Shown: positions 10,843 to 22,760 of the stretch, piece after piece
How positions within the stretch are numbered: the stretch's first letter is position 1
How the letters are laid out: every line of letters begins with the position of its first letter
Origin: Mallotus nudiflorus
Taxonomy: Eukaryota; Streptophyta; Magnoliopsida; Malpighiales; Euphorbiaceae
DNA length: 64,000 bases
Direction: 5' to 3'
NCBI GenBank assembly: GCA_947683625.1
Contig: CANTUR010000279.1
Coordinates: forward strand, 1,736,001-1,800,000
Notes under the pieces: generated by a model
Database searches by the model: none
What the model saw: the letters and a program-made list of their open reading frames with translations, nothing else
Told to the model about the DNA's origin: nothing
Position numbers and translations under genes: made by a program

Positions 10843-11008
10843 AGAGATTATTTAGTATATAATTATTGAGATTTAAATTTTGATGTTTTTTATTTATTTC
10901 ATTTTATTTATTTTTTGTTTTTATTATTTTAAGGCTTGCTATGGGTTCCGAATTTGAAAGAATTCTCGTTCCCTAGTGCCGATCATGGCCCCAGTTTGGG
11001 TTGAGACA
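10843..11008 (+). repeat. Truncated 5' LTR of the Tekay-like element (166 bp)
   Basis: GAGATTATTTAGTA.ATAATTATTGAG through GGCTTGCTA.GGGTTCCG to the terminal ACA matches the last ~170 bp of the 3' LTR (about 19266-19431). The remaining ~3.25 kb is absent, and Tat/Ogre-like sequence appears directly upstream. Truncation also removed any 5' target duplication. Confidence 0.8.
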
Positions 11009-11012
11009 AAGT

Positions 11013-11024
11013 TGGTATCAGAGC
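11013..11024 (+). promoter_or_regulatory. Primer-binding site, tRNA-iMet type
   Basis: TGGTATCAGAGC lies four bases after the LTR end. It is the usual plant retrotransposon site complementary to the 3' end of initiator methionine tRNA. Confidence 0.9.
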
Positions 11025-11207
11025 GGAGTTTTGTATCAAGGCCTTAGTTGTTAGAGTTGTAGCCCTAGTTTTTAGTGTCGTGTTTTCTTTTAAAACTACT
11101 ATAGTTAATTAGATTCGAGTATGTCTTGATAAGTATTCCTTGATTTAGTTTTTTGCGTTACCATTAGTTGTCTGTCTTGTCTGAATCCTTCTATTTATCT
11201 TTTTATA

Positions 11208-12560
11208 ATGAGGAGGTGAGCGCATGTCGCTCCACCAATCATTGAGGCCAAGGATTATGAGTCCTTCCAAGACAAGGTTTTACCTCCTGAGTCGCCAGTT
11301 AGGCATAGAGGTCGAGGCAGAGTTAGACCTCGAGGAGCAGTAGGTCACCGTAGGTAGAGAGAGCTACAGGATGAGGAACCTATAGAGCCTGAGTATGAGA
11401 ATATTCTAGTACCTCCTGTAGCACTACTTGTTCAGCCTGCCTATCAGCAGGGTATGTCTGACCTTGAGGCAGCCCTGTTCTATGCTAGAGTTAGCAGGAT
11501 AGCTTTTGATGGGACTTTTGACCCTCTAGATTTTCTACATGTGATCGAGATGAGGACTTGGACTGCTCATACTGAGTATCAGTAGATCATGATAGTTGAG
11601 CTATCAGTAAAGGGACTAGCCCTGGACTAGTTTATCCAGATGATTCAACCATACATGATGACAATGACCTAGGCACAGTTCAGAGAGCGATTTATGAGGA
11701 GATTCTGCCTAGTGCCACTCCGTATGAGCTATAGACTCCGATTGACTAGCATTAAGGTGACATATCTATTGAGGACTATACCAGAGAGTTCCTTCGACTT
11801 GGCAGATATACAGTGGACCTAATGCGAGATCAATACTTCACAGTCACTACTTATGTCACTAGTTTGGGTTTTACATTTGCTGGTATGCCTACAATGGGCT
11901 TTACTCTAGAGTCAGTAATAGAGTTGGCCAAGGAGATTGAGCTAAGGCTAGTCAGGCAAGGAGCTATTCCTGATTATTACCAGTTGGGCGTTCAGTTAAG
12001 TGGATTTTAGACTACTCCATACTCGAGTTTTTAGATCGGTTCAAGTAGTTAGTAAAGAGGCTTAGCCCAGCAAAGTCAGAGGCAGTAGTAGAGGGTACAC
12101 TAGAGCAGTAGACATGGCCATGGAGGTTAGCGTAGACCATTCAGATTCGGGTCAGGTGCTTCAAGCAGCAGTAGTGGTCGTAGTTTTGGGTCAACTATCA
12201 GTGTTTATCAGATGTGTGGTAGAGTCCATCAGGGACAGTGTTATATGACACTGCTGACGTGTTTCAGATGCAGAAAAAAGGGAAATTTTACTAGATCATG
12301 TCCCTATTCTGTTTATTAGCAATCATAGATTCCATAATTTCCATAGCAGTTGATTGCCAGTGCAGCACCCATTCCTTTTTAGTTGCCTCCAACTCAGCTT
12401 CAGAGTTCTACCCATATTGTTCCTCAGCAGGGTCATGGTATAGGTACCACAGGAGGTGCCAGAGGTGTTGGCTAGGATTCTACCAGTCAGTAGGGAGGTC
12501 GAGGTCAGGCCAGAGTCTTCCATCTCACTTTACAGGATGCTCAGGTATCTAATGTAGTTA
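11208..12560 (+). pseudogene. Tekay-like gag, degenerate
   Basis: An ATG at 11208 opens MRR followed at once by a TGA, then a basic arginine-rich stretch (RHRGRGRVRPRGAVGHRR). Next comes a capsid-like segment (FDGTFDPLDFLHVIEMRTW) and an open stretch at 11813-12010. A zinc knuckle near 12266-12310 reads CFRC...GN....C, with asparagine where the conserved histidine should be. At least one frameshift and several TAG stops interrupt it. Gag would form the virus-like particle and bind RNA; this copy cannot. Confidence 0.7.
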
Positions 12561-12569
12561 TAGTAGGTA

Positions 12570-15500
12570 TTGTTTCTATCTGTTACTTAGACGTGTGGGT
12601 TTTGTTTAATCCAGGTGCCACGCATTCATTCATTTCTCCTGTTTTTATTTTCAAGTCTTATTGGCAAGCTTCGAGGATGGCTTTTCCTTTGTTTGTCGCC
12701 ACTCTTCTAAGTGATTCTTTGGACATCGATGTTGTTCTTTCTGGTTGTCCAATTCTTGTCGGAGGTAGAGAATTGTCCACTGATTTGATTTTGTTGAATG
12801 TGATGGAATTTGATGTTATTCTGGGTATGGATTGGTTATCTTAGCACTATGCCATGGTGGATTGTTGAAGTAAAGAGGTGACTTTCAAAATTCCTGGTGA
12901 AGAAGAATTTAAATTTGTGGATGATAAGAGTTCTGCACCTCAGAATCTCATTTCTGCTATTACGGCTAGGAAGTTGCTGAGGAAGGGTTGTCAAGGTTAT
13001 TTAGCATTAATTAGGGATACTTTAGTGGAGAAGTTATCACTTATAGATGTTCCTATTGCCTGTGAGTTTCCTAATGTTTTTCCTAAGGAGTTGCCAAGTT
13101 TACCACCTCACAGAGAGATTGAGTTCTGTATAGATGTGGTTCCAAGCACTACCCCTATTTTAATGCCACCCTACAGAATGGCTCTTGCAAAATTGAAAGA
13201 GTTGAAGTAGCAGTTACAAGAATTACTGGATAAGGGTTTTATTTGACCCAGTGTTTCTCTTTAGGGTGCACCAGTCCTATTTATAAGGAAGAAGGATGGT
13301 ACCTTGAGACTATGCATTGACTACAGAGAGCTGAACAAGGTGATAGTGAAGAATAATTATCCTCTCCTAAGGATAGATGACTTGTTTGATTAGCTACAGG
13401 GTGCACAGTTCTTTTCCAAGATTGATTTGAGGTCAGGTTATCATCAATTGTGGATCAGTGAAGCCAATGTTCCTAAAATGGCATTCCGCACTCGATATGG
13501 CCATTATGAGTTTCTGGTGATGTCTTTTGGCTTGACTAACGCACCAACAACTTTTATGGACCTGATGAACAAGGTATTTAGACCATTTGTGGATCAGTTT
13601 ATGGTAGTCTTCATTGATGATATATTAGTGTATTTGAGAAGTATGGAAGAATATATATATCACTTAAGGACTGTACTATAGACACTGAGAGAACATCAGC
13701 TTTATGCTAAATTCTCAAAGTGTGACTTCTGGATGGAGAGTGTTGCATTTATTAGACACGTGGTGTCTAAATAGGGTATCCAAGTTGATCCACAGAAGAT
13801 TGAGGTAGTGTTTGAGTGGTCTAAACCGACTTCAGTTACTAAGATTCAGAGTTTTATGGGTTTAGTTGGGTACTATAAGAGGTTTGTACAAGATTTTTCT
13901 AGAATTACAGCTCCTATAACTCGCTTGACTCAAAAGAATGTGAGATTTAAATGGTCAGAAGCTTGTGAGAATAGTTTCCAGTTGCTGAAGGAGAAGTTAA
14001 CCACAACTCTAGTTTTGGCTTTGCCTAATGGAGAAGATAAGTTCACAGTGTATTGTGATGCCTCTAGAGTTGGCCTAGGTTGTGTGTTGATGCAGAATGG
14101 TAGGGTAATAGCCTATGCTTCAAGAAAATTGAAGAAGCATGAACAAAACTATCCTACCCATGACCTAGAGATGACTGCAGTGATCTTTGCTCTCAAGATT
14201 TTGAGACATTATCTATACGGAGTGACTTATGAGATTTTTACTGATCATAAAAGACTTAAGTACATTTTCCAGTAGAGAGATATGAATTTGAGGCAGAGGA
14301 GATGGTTGGAATTGTTGAAAGATTATGATTGTGAGATTCTATATCATCTAGGCAAGGCTAATGTGGTAGCAGATGCCTTGAGTAGGAAATCCTCAGGCAA
14401 TCTTGCTCACATTAATGTGAAGAGGAGACCGTTAATCTAAGAGTTGCATTAGTTAGTGGATCAAGGTCTGATGATGAAGATGAGTAGATCAGGTGGACTA
14501 CTAGCTCAACTTAAAGTGCAATATGTGCTGAGGGATAGGATTAAGGCAACTCAGAGCCGAGATCCTATTCTAGAAGAGCTTACAGAGAATGTTTGAGCAA
14601 GGAAGTTCACTTATTTTACACTTAATGATAATGGTGTTTTGTGGATCAATGGTAGATTATGTATTCCTGATGTGGATGATTTAAGAGAGGAGATCCTTGA
14701 GGAAGCACATTTTATAGCCTACAGCGTACATCCAGGTGTCACTAAGATGTACCACAATATTAGAGACTTGTACTGGTAGGATGGACTAAAGAAGGATGTA
14801 GTTGATTATGTTGCTAAGTGTTTGACGTGTCAACAAGTGAAAGCTACACATCAAAAGCCTTCTAGGAAGCTTCAGTCTCTTTCAATTCCTGAGTGGAAGT
14901 GGGAAAGGATTGCTATGGATTTTATGGTTGGTTTACCTCATTCCAAGGATGGATACAATTCCATTTGGGTGATTGTGGATAGGTTAACCAAGTCTACACA
15001 TTTCTTGCTTGTGAAAGCCACTTATTCTGTAGCTAGTTTAGCAAAGTTGTATGTGAAGCATATTGTGTGCCTTCATAGAGTACCTATGTCTATTATGTCA
15101 AACAAAGGTTCAGTGTTTACTTCTTGTTTTTTGTAGAAGTTATAGGAAGTGATGGGCACTAGGTTGGATTTTAGTACTGCTTTTCACCCTCAGACAGATG
15201 GTCAGTCTGAGAGAACGATCCAGACACTGGAAGATATGTTACGAATATGTGTGTTTTGGATTTAAGAGGTAGCTGGGATGATCATTTGCCACTCTTCGCA
15301 TTTGCATATAATAATAGCTACCATAGCAATATTAGAATGGCACCATATAAGGCTTTGTACAGAAGGAAGTGTAGATCCCCTTTGAGTTGGGATGAGATTG
15401 GGGAGAGAGCTTTGACTGGACCTGAGATGGTTCAAGATGCTGCAGAGAAAGTTATTATGATCAAGAGGAGATTAGAGACCGCAGTTAGTAGACAGAAGAC

Positions 15501-15960
15501 CTATACAGATCCTAGATGCAGAGATATGGAATTCCAGGTAGGAGACTATGTGTTTTTAAAGGTGTCTCCGATGAAGGGTGTTATGAGATTTGGCAGGAAG
15601 GGTAAGCTAGCACCGAGATATATAGGACCGTTCGAGATTCTGGAGAGAGTTGGCACTATTGCATATCGGTTGGCTTTACCTCTGAGTATGTCTCAAGTGC
15701 ATTCGGTGTTTCATATCTCGATGCTAAGGAAGTACATTTCAGACCCTTCACACGTGTTATAGCCCGACAGTGTTGAAGTGAATGAAGACCTGACATTCAT
15801 GGAAGAACCTGTTGCGATCGTAGACTATCAAGTTTGACAGTTGCGTTTGAAGCAAATTTCGATGGTCAAGGTGTTGTGGCACAACAACAGAGTAAAAGAG
15901 CATACCTGGGAGAAGCTAAGATGCGAGCTTTTTACCCGTATCTCTTTCCTCCTTGATTCT
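12570..15960 (+). pseudogene. Tekay-like pol: protease, RT, RNase H, integrase, chromodomain-like tail
   Basis: The domains are in canonical order. Protease has VLFNPGATHSFI near 12598-12640, with N replacing the catalytic aspartate. RT shows RLCIDYRELNK, IDLRSGYHQL, AFRTRYGHYEF and the catalytic FIDD in VVFIDDILVY near 13610. RNase H shows FTVYCDASRVGLGCVLMQ and FTDHKRLKYIF. Integrase shows MDFMVGLP near 14920, SNKGSVFTS (asparagine for the second catalytic aspartate) and DGQSERT. The tail has VLWHNNRVKEHTWE. The long stretches at 12878-13210, 13427-13681, 13808-14275 and 14822-15136 share one frame and are broken mainly by point-mutation stops, mostly TAG. A one-base shift near 15255 leads into 15247-15762. 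It is non-functional. Confidence 0.85.
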
Positions 15961-15996
15961 TGTTTATTCTTTTCTTGAATTCGATGACGAATTCTT

Positions 15997-16011
15997 ATAA
16001 GGAGGGGAGAC
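15997..16011 (+). promoter_or_regulatory. Polypurine tract of the Tekay-like element
   Basis: TAAGGAGGGGAGAC immediately precedes the TGTAATAACCC that opens the 3' LTR. Confidence 0.8.
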
Positions 16012-16387
16012 TGTAATAACCCTAGTTTTTAAATTATTTTAATTTAAAATAGGATATACAATATTAATAAATTTTAAAAATAAAATTAATTATTTATTAT
16101 TTGATGATTATTACTATCATTGTTTTATACCAAATTAGGGTTCCTTGTGAATATTTATTTTGAGACTTAGTATTTCGGATAATTTATTTATGTTATTCAT
16201 ATGTATTACTTTGAATGACATTATTTTAAAATATTTAACTTAGTGTATTTTATTTTTATATTATTATTATTTTATTAAACTACATTATTTGCATGGATAT
16301 ATATTGCGTTATTATATATATACATATATTAGGGTTTAGTATTATTTTAATGTATGTTATTATAATGTGTGAATATATATGTGTGTG

Positions 16388-16435
<48 letters not shown>

Positions 16436-19431
16436 TATATGTGTGTGGTTTATATTTAAGTTATATATTATATTATTATTAAATAAAGTTTATTAACTAT
16501 ATAATATAATATTATATACATATAATACATTAAACAAAAATCAAAAACACTTACCTATTCTCCTTCTTCTTCCCCGAAACCACCCACCACCATCCCTCCC
16601 CGTCGGTGCCATGCCGTCCATTCACTTTCAGAGTGCCTCACCGCCATCCAGCAGGTACGCCATCCTCCCCTGTCTTCCTCGACATCGGCAGCAGCTCCTG
16701 CAATAGTGAGAAGCCGAAAGTTGACCTCTCCTCCATTCCCCACGATTTCGGCCACCATTCCTTCGATTCCATCCTGTTTTCTTCCTCTTTTTCCAGTGAG
16801 TGTGAATCCAAGCTCCTTTTAGCTTGAAAACTCGATTTGGTGAGGTGTTTTTCATGTTTTTGAATTAGGTTATTTAGGGTTTTTGAAATATTTTTTTGGG
16901 TGTTAATGGTTGATTCATGAAAAATTCCTTCACAAATGTTGATCCTACTAGCTTAAGCTACTCCCATGAGTTTTTGTGTGATTTTTGGAATTTATTTTGA
17001 TTTTTGTGAATTTTTGAATATTTTATTATTATTTTATTAATTTTCATAGATTAATTATATAAATTATGAAATTGTGATTTTTGGTATTATTAGTAGTTAT
17101 TATTAATTTTAAAGTTGACTTTATAATTTTTGTGTTTTTTTTGTAATTTTTATAATTATTTTAGGTTTATGTCAATTTTAGAAATTAAAGTCAAATATAT
17201 ATTTTGTTAGAAATAATTGGTTAATTATATGTTTTTGTTGATATTATTGAGATATATGTTGAGAAAATAATTTTTGTGTATTTATATAATTTTAATTGAA
17301 TTTTTGAGTATTATTAGTATATTATGTGCATTTTTTAATATTAGGGTTAATTGTGTAATTTGGTGATAATTTTAGTTAAACACTATGTTTAATTAGTTTT
17401 AATATTATTTGAGGTATAAAAATGATTTACAAATGATTTACTATTTTTAACTAATTAATACTAATTTTCAAAAATTATTTTCAAATAATATATAATATAC
17501 TATTTTTGTAATAAAATGAATTTTTCGTAATTTTTAATATGTATTTGGACTAATTAAGTTATTTGGATTTATAAAAAGAATTTTTATCAATATTTGTGTA
17601 ATTATTGGGAAAAATGGATTTTAATAATATTATATTATTATTTAGTTTTAAGTAATTATTGGGAAAAATAATTATTTTGGTGTTTTAATGTTAAATATAC
17701 TATATTTTGATATTTTAAGGGTATTTATGGTATTTATTGATTTTTAATAAATTTTATTATATTATTTGAATTATGGTGAATTGTGAACCTCGTTTGGGGG
17801 AAGTTGGTAGTTCGAGATCCCAACCGAGGGTTGTGGGAATTTTTATATTATAAGTGTATTTTTCTTATAGGATCAACTCTACTTTTTAGTAGAGAGATGT
17901 CCATTTTACAGAGGAGGTTATGCCAAATTTTTCATAGAATTCTCGTAAAATGTGACATCGGGTCTAATTCTAATTCTGTGTCTATTTGTGTTTAGTAATT
18001 CTAGATTGAGTCTCTAAAAGTCTAAGTTAGATTTATTCTGATTTCATAATCGTTTTTATTGTTTAGTTGCACCAAGACTGAGACCTAGTGGACCAGGCCC
18101 ATTGGACCAGTCTCATGGAGCACATCCCTGTGAGTTGTTATTATATATATACATTGTTTTAGGTTGCATGTTTTATACTTATATGTTTTAAATGTAAAAT
18201 TTTGCATAATTTTTTTATTAAATACTTGAGTATATTTTAGGTATATTTTTAGTATATTCTAGGTATATTTTGAAATAAATGCATGTTTTACTTTTGATTT
18301 ATATTTAAATTATTTTCAAGAATATTATTAGTTTTTTTTTAGTATATTTCATGATTTATTTAAATTTGTTTTACATATATATATTTGAAATATAATTAGT
18401 TTATTCTAGGTAGGTATATTTTCAGTATATATATGGTTTATTTGACTATTATGAATGACTTTATACATTATTTGTTACTTGAAAGTATGTTTTATTGTAA
18501 ATGAAGGATATCGATAGAACATGCTTCATAGTGGGCAGCACTAGGACCAAGTACGTACCAGTGCGATAGATTGTAGGTTAAATTATTAACTTATTTATGG
18601 AAATTATGACTTGATTGATTTGATAAATGTGTGATGTGATTGATGGTGTGATTGCTGGAGCTCGGTTGACGAAGTGTCTTGAGGCCAATCACACTGACAG
18701 TCAGACCGCTGAAGTTTGGTCGACTTAGTGTCTTGGGGCCAATCTACTATCCAGTTGGATTAAGTGAATTTACTTGGAATTAAGTGAGCCAGTATGGCTA
18801 GAGTGTTTTCTACTGATAATTGAGGTTGCAATCATTATGGTTCTATTTGATCCTTCATAAACTGATGTTTTTCAATATTATATATATATAAGTGATTTTC
18901 AGCATCTGTGTGTACATGCCTGTATATATATTTATTATAGACATATGATTATTGCATTTGATATATAGTAATGTGTGTATATATATTATAACAATTCACT
19001 TAATGAGGTCTGAATTCTCTCTGTTGATATTTTTACAGGAGAGTCTTCTTCATCAGACCTCAGCAGTAGACCTATCCGTTGAATTTCTTCCGTCCCGGCT
19101 TTATTATGTAAATTATCTACTTAATTATTTATTATTATTCTAGAAAACTACAGTAGTTATATTTATATTAGTCGAAAGTTGTACTTTGTATTTATGTATG
19201 TTGATTTTAATTTAAAGAGACCTGACTCTGAATGTTGTATTAAAATATTTATTTTATGATATAAGGAGATTATTTAGTACATAATTATTGAGATTTAAAT
19301 TTTGATGTATTTTTATTTATTTTATTTTATTTATTGTTTATTTTTATTATTTTAAGGCTTGCTACGGGTTCCGGATTCAAAAGAATTCTCGTTCCCTAGC
19401 ACCGGTCATGACCTCGGTTTAGGTCATGACA
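16012..19431 (+). repeat. 3' LTR of the Tekay-like element (3.42 kb)
   Basis: It begins TGTAATAACCC after the polypurine tract and ends GGTCATGACA, whose last 170 bp match the 5' LTR remnant. The body is very AT-rich, with a TA dinucleotide run near 16395-16430. It contains one GC-rich island (16555-16800). A 73-codon ORF in that island is not recognisable. Confidence 0.8.
16555..16800. other. GC-rich island inside the AT-rich LTR
   Basis: About 250 bases rich in CACC, CCGCC and TCCTCC follow a block of TATA-like sequence (ATATAATATTATATACATATAATAC near 16500-16530) and interrupt an otherwise AT-rich LTR. The position would suit the transcription start and early R region. It could also be captured host sequence. 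The short ORFs on both strands look incidental. Confidence 0.45.
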
Positions 19432-19657
19432 ACATCTTACTTCTTACATATCTCCTATCGGTAATTGGCTTACCTTTGTATGTTTTCCAACTAACTATTT
19501 TTTTTTCTCTCTCTCTGTCCTTATATATGTCTTTTTTTACTTGTACCTTGGCTTTTTATTTCTTTCTATCTAGTAGGGCTTTTTATTTTTTTTTTTAATT
19601 TTTTGTCTCTAACTTTTTCTTAGGCACTCTCTTTTGAGGTTTTCTCCTCCGTGAGAC
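19432..19657 (-). other. Tat/Ogre sequence just downstream of pol
   Basis: T/C-rich non-coding sequence between the nested Tekay-like element and the stop codon of the Tat/Ogre pol. Nothing further is recognised. Confidence 0.5.
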
Positions 19658-20950
19658 TTCATAGAAAATATTTCTTGAGATCATCCAAGTTAATGAGCTC
19701 TTTGAACTCATTTCCTTTTAAATCAGAAAAAATAGCAGTGCCCCTAGAAAATAGCTTCTTCACTAGATACAGACCTTCCCAATTCAGCTTGAACTTTCCC
19801 TATGGATCAATCATGATAGGCCTAGTGACCTTTAACACCAAGTCACCCTCTTTAATTTTTCTTGGCTTAATCTTTTTATTATTAGCTTAGGCTATCCTTT
19901 TTCGATAGAACTAAGAGTGATACATGGCTTTCATTCTCTTTTCATCTAGCAGAGTCAGCTATGCCAGTTAGCTTTTGACCCATTGATACTCATGAATTTT
20001 GGATTCCAAGAGAGCCCTTAATGACTAAATCTCAACCTCAACTGGCAGTATAGCTTCACATACATACGCAAGAGAATACGTAGTAGCTTCTATTAATATT
20101 CTAATAGTGGTCCTATAATCCCATAATGCAAACTATAGGTAGCTAGCCCAATCCTTGTAATTCTCTAGTATCTTGGCTAGGATCCTCTTCACATTCTTAT
20201 TTTCCACTTCTACTACTCCATTTGTCTATGGTATGTAAGGAAAGGATTTATGATCTTCAATTTTATATTCCTTTAACAAAGTGGTTATTTCTACCCTAAA
20301 TTGAACACCATTATCAGTGATGACATGATAAGGCAACCCATATCTACAAATTATATTCTTTTCTATAAACCTCGCCATCTGTTTTACCCCAAATATTATG
20401 AACAATTCTGCTTTAACCCACTTAAGGAAGTAGTCGATTGCTACTATAATATAGTGATTATCGTTAAATGCTTTCGGCCTTATCTCTCAGATGATATTGA
20501 TTCCCCAAATTGTGAATGGCTAAAGAGAGATCAACCCTTGAAGTTCCATAGAAGGCAAATCGCTCACATCAGTATACATTTAGCAGTTAAAGTATGAAAT
20601 ATATGAAGAAATTCCATATATCTCCATAGCAAGGATTGTTACATTCATATGTAGTCCATGTACACCCTCGTGAACTGCTTATATAATTTTTTGGGACTCA
20701 TTCTTATCAACACATCTTAAATGTACTCCAATTGGCATCCTCTTATATAACATCCTATCATGACTAATGAATTACCGAGATAGCATTCTTAGTGAGATTC
20801 TTTCTTTTCTATCAGCATTATCAGGAAATTATCCTATTTGCAAATATTACTGTAGATCATGAAACTAAGGCTTTTCCATAGAGTCAATTAGTATTATTTT
20901 AATATCTTCGTAGCAAGGAGTCTGAGACTTACTAGAATAAAGAGCTTAAT
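19658..20950 (-). pseudogene. Tat/Ogre integrase, degenerate
   Basis: On the minus strand the integrase core shows CRYGLPYHVITDNGVQF near 20340-20295, containing the second catalytic aspartate. It continues with NKNVKRILAKILENYKDWAS and YRTTIRILIEATTYSLAYV near 20190-20030. The C-terminal domain reads GDLVLKVTRPIMIDP, a stop, then GKFKLNWEGLYLVKK and NLDDLKKYFL, ending at a TGA near 19658. These are hallmarks of Tat-lineage pol. Multiple stops and frame changes show it is dead. Confidence 0.75.
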
Positions 20951-21500
20951 TTTTGCATGCTTTCCTCCTTCCCACATTGATGATAGAGTAGCCAAAGCAT
21001 CTACCATTTAATTCTTTTCTCATGGCAAATGCACGAATCTACATTGGGTGAAAGATAATAGAACCATGGCCGAGTAGTCCCAATACAATCTTAGCCTATC
21101 TTCTCTCACTTCCTATTTATTATAGATTTATTTCACTACTAGTATCAAGTCTCCATATATGTAACCTCTTTTGCCCTCACATTCCTGAGTGCTTCCAGAC
21201 CAAAGATGCAAGCTTCATATTCAGCTTAATTTTTAATGACTTCAAATTCCAATTGCTTTGCCATCAAAATCATTTCTCCTTTTAATAAGACTAGAATCAC
21301 ACCAATGTCTGCTCCTTTACTATTGACTGCTCCATCAAAATACATTTTCCATATTTAGATCTCTATTGGAATTCAAACTCCCATTCTTGTTTATCATCTA
21401 CTGGATTCTAAGCCAAGAAGTCTACTACAGCTCTCCTTTTTATCAACTTTTTTACTATATAATCTATGTTGAATTCGGTAAGTAGGACTAACCATCTAGC
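20951..21500 (-). pseudogene. Tat/Ogre region between RNase H and integrase, degenerate
   Basis: By order this should hold the later part of RNase H and the extra RNase-H-like (archaeal-type) domain of Tat elements. I see only scattered protein-like fragments with many stops and cannot assign catalytic residues. Confidence 0.4.
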
Positions 21501-22760
21501 TAATTTCCCTATAAGAGAGGGAGTCTGTTGAAGATGCTTGAGGGGATCATGCTTAGAAATCGCCTGAATTCTATAAGACTAAAAGTAATGTCAGAGCTTC
21601 TTTGTCACCCAAATTATATCCAAACAAGTTCTCTCTACTATACTGTAATTGGCTTCATAGGGTAGAAGCTTCCTACTCAAATAACACACAATATGCTTAA
21701 CTCTTCCTTCTCCTTCTTGAGCTAGCATTATGCCAATCACATCCTTTTCTATTATTAGATAAAGAATTAAAGGCTTACACAGTCTCAATGGCTATAAGAC
21801 TAGAGGATTCATCAAATAATTATTAATAGTTTCAAAACCTTACTGACATTTGTCATTTTATATGATTGGTTGATTCTTCTTTAAAAGCTTAAAGATTAGC
21901 TCACAGATGGTGGTTAACTTACTATGAACCTATGAATGTATTGTAATCGTCAAATGAACCCTCTTACTACCTTCTCATTTTTCAATGCAAGCATTTCTCT
22001 GATCGCTCTCACTTTATCTAGATCCACCTCTATGCCTCTCTAACTAACAATATGCCCTAACAGCTTTCTAAAGGTTACCCTAAAAACACATTTCTTTAGA
22101 TTCAACATGAGGTTATACTTTTTAGCTCTTGCCAGGAACTTGTCTATAGCCTCAAAATGCCCTTCTCTGGCTAGAGACTTTATCTCCTTGTGAACCATGT
22201 CATGCAATAATATAATAGCCATCCTCCAATAAGTAGCTCTTGCATTTTTCAACTTAAATGGCATAATTTTATAATAATAAATGCCCTATTCAGTGGTGAA
22301 AAAGTCTTTAACTTGCCACTCATTGCCAACATAATCTAGTTATATGCCGAAAAACCATCCATAAATAAGTACATAACACTAGAGACTACACTATAAACTA
22401 AGGTGTCAATATGTGGTAAGGGAGCAAGCCTTGTTCAAATCCCTATAATCTATGTTGGTCAGCCATTGGGTGTCATTTACCACTTCTAAGAACTTTTCTT
22501 TCAACCATTTCTCCGTTTATTCTTTGATCAAGAGAGCCCATTATGACCTTAATCTACACTTCTTCTATTTTATCGGTATGACATTAGAATACATGAGGAG
22601 CCCATTTTGGCCTTAATATACTCTTCTTTTATTTTATCAGTATGACATGAGAATACATGGGAATCCTATGATCTATAATCTATCTGTCAATCCCAAGCAT
22701 ATCCTCAAAGCTCCAAGAAAATAATTTTTGTCTTCTTTTCAATATTTCTTTCATTTTTTC
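21501..22760 (-). pseudogene. Tat/Ogre reverse transcriptase and RNase H, degenerate
   Basis: Minus-strand RT fragments include LFMDGFSAYN near 22355 and MPFKLKNARATYWRM near 22264-22220. They continue with HDMVHKEI, KSLAREGHFEAIDKFL, LNLKKCVFRVTFRKLLGHIVS to 22040. The strand carrying the catalytic YVDD, expected between HKEI and the AREGH segment, is missing, as if about nine codons were removed in frame. RNase H follows at 21788-21591 with KPLILYLIIEKDVIGIMLAQ, YLSRKLLPYEANYS and WVTKKL. With several TAG stops as well, it is inactive. Confidence 0.75.

Larger units (their letters stand above)
10843..19431 (+). mobile_element. Tekay/Del-like Ty3/Gypsy chromovirus, nested and 5'-LTR-truncated
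   Basis: The order is LTR remnant, tRNA-iMet-type primer site, gag with zinc knuckle, protease, RT, RNase H, integrase, chromodomain-like tail, polypurine tract, full LTR. The LTR start TGTAATAACCC and the VKVLWHN...VKEHTWE tail fit the Tekay/Del chromovirus lineage. It sits between the integrase end of the Tat/Ogre element and that element's 3' region. Pol decay is mainly by substitution to stop codons, with a one-base frameshift near 15255. Confidence 0.85.

Noticed and set aside
16606..16827. 73-codon ORF in the Tekay LTR island
   Set aside because: No recognisable domain, overlapping ORFs on the other strand, and explained by GC-rich composition.
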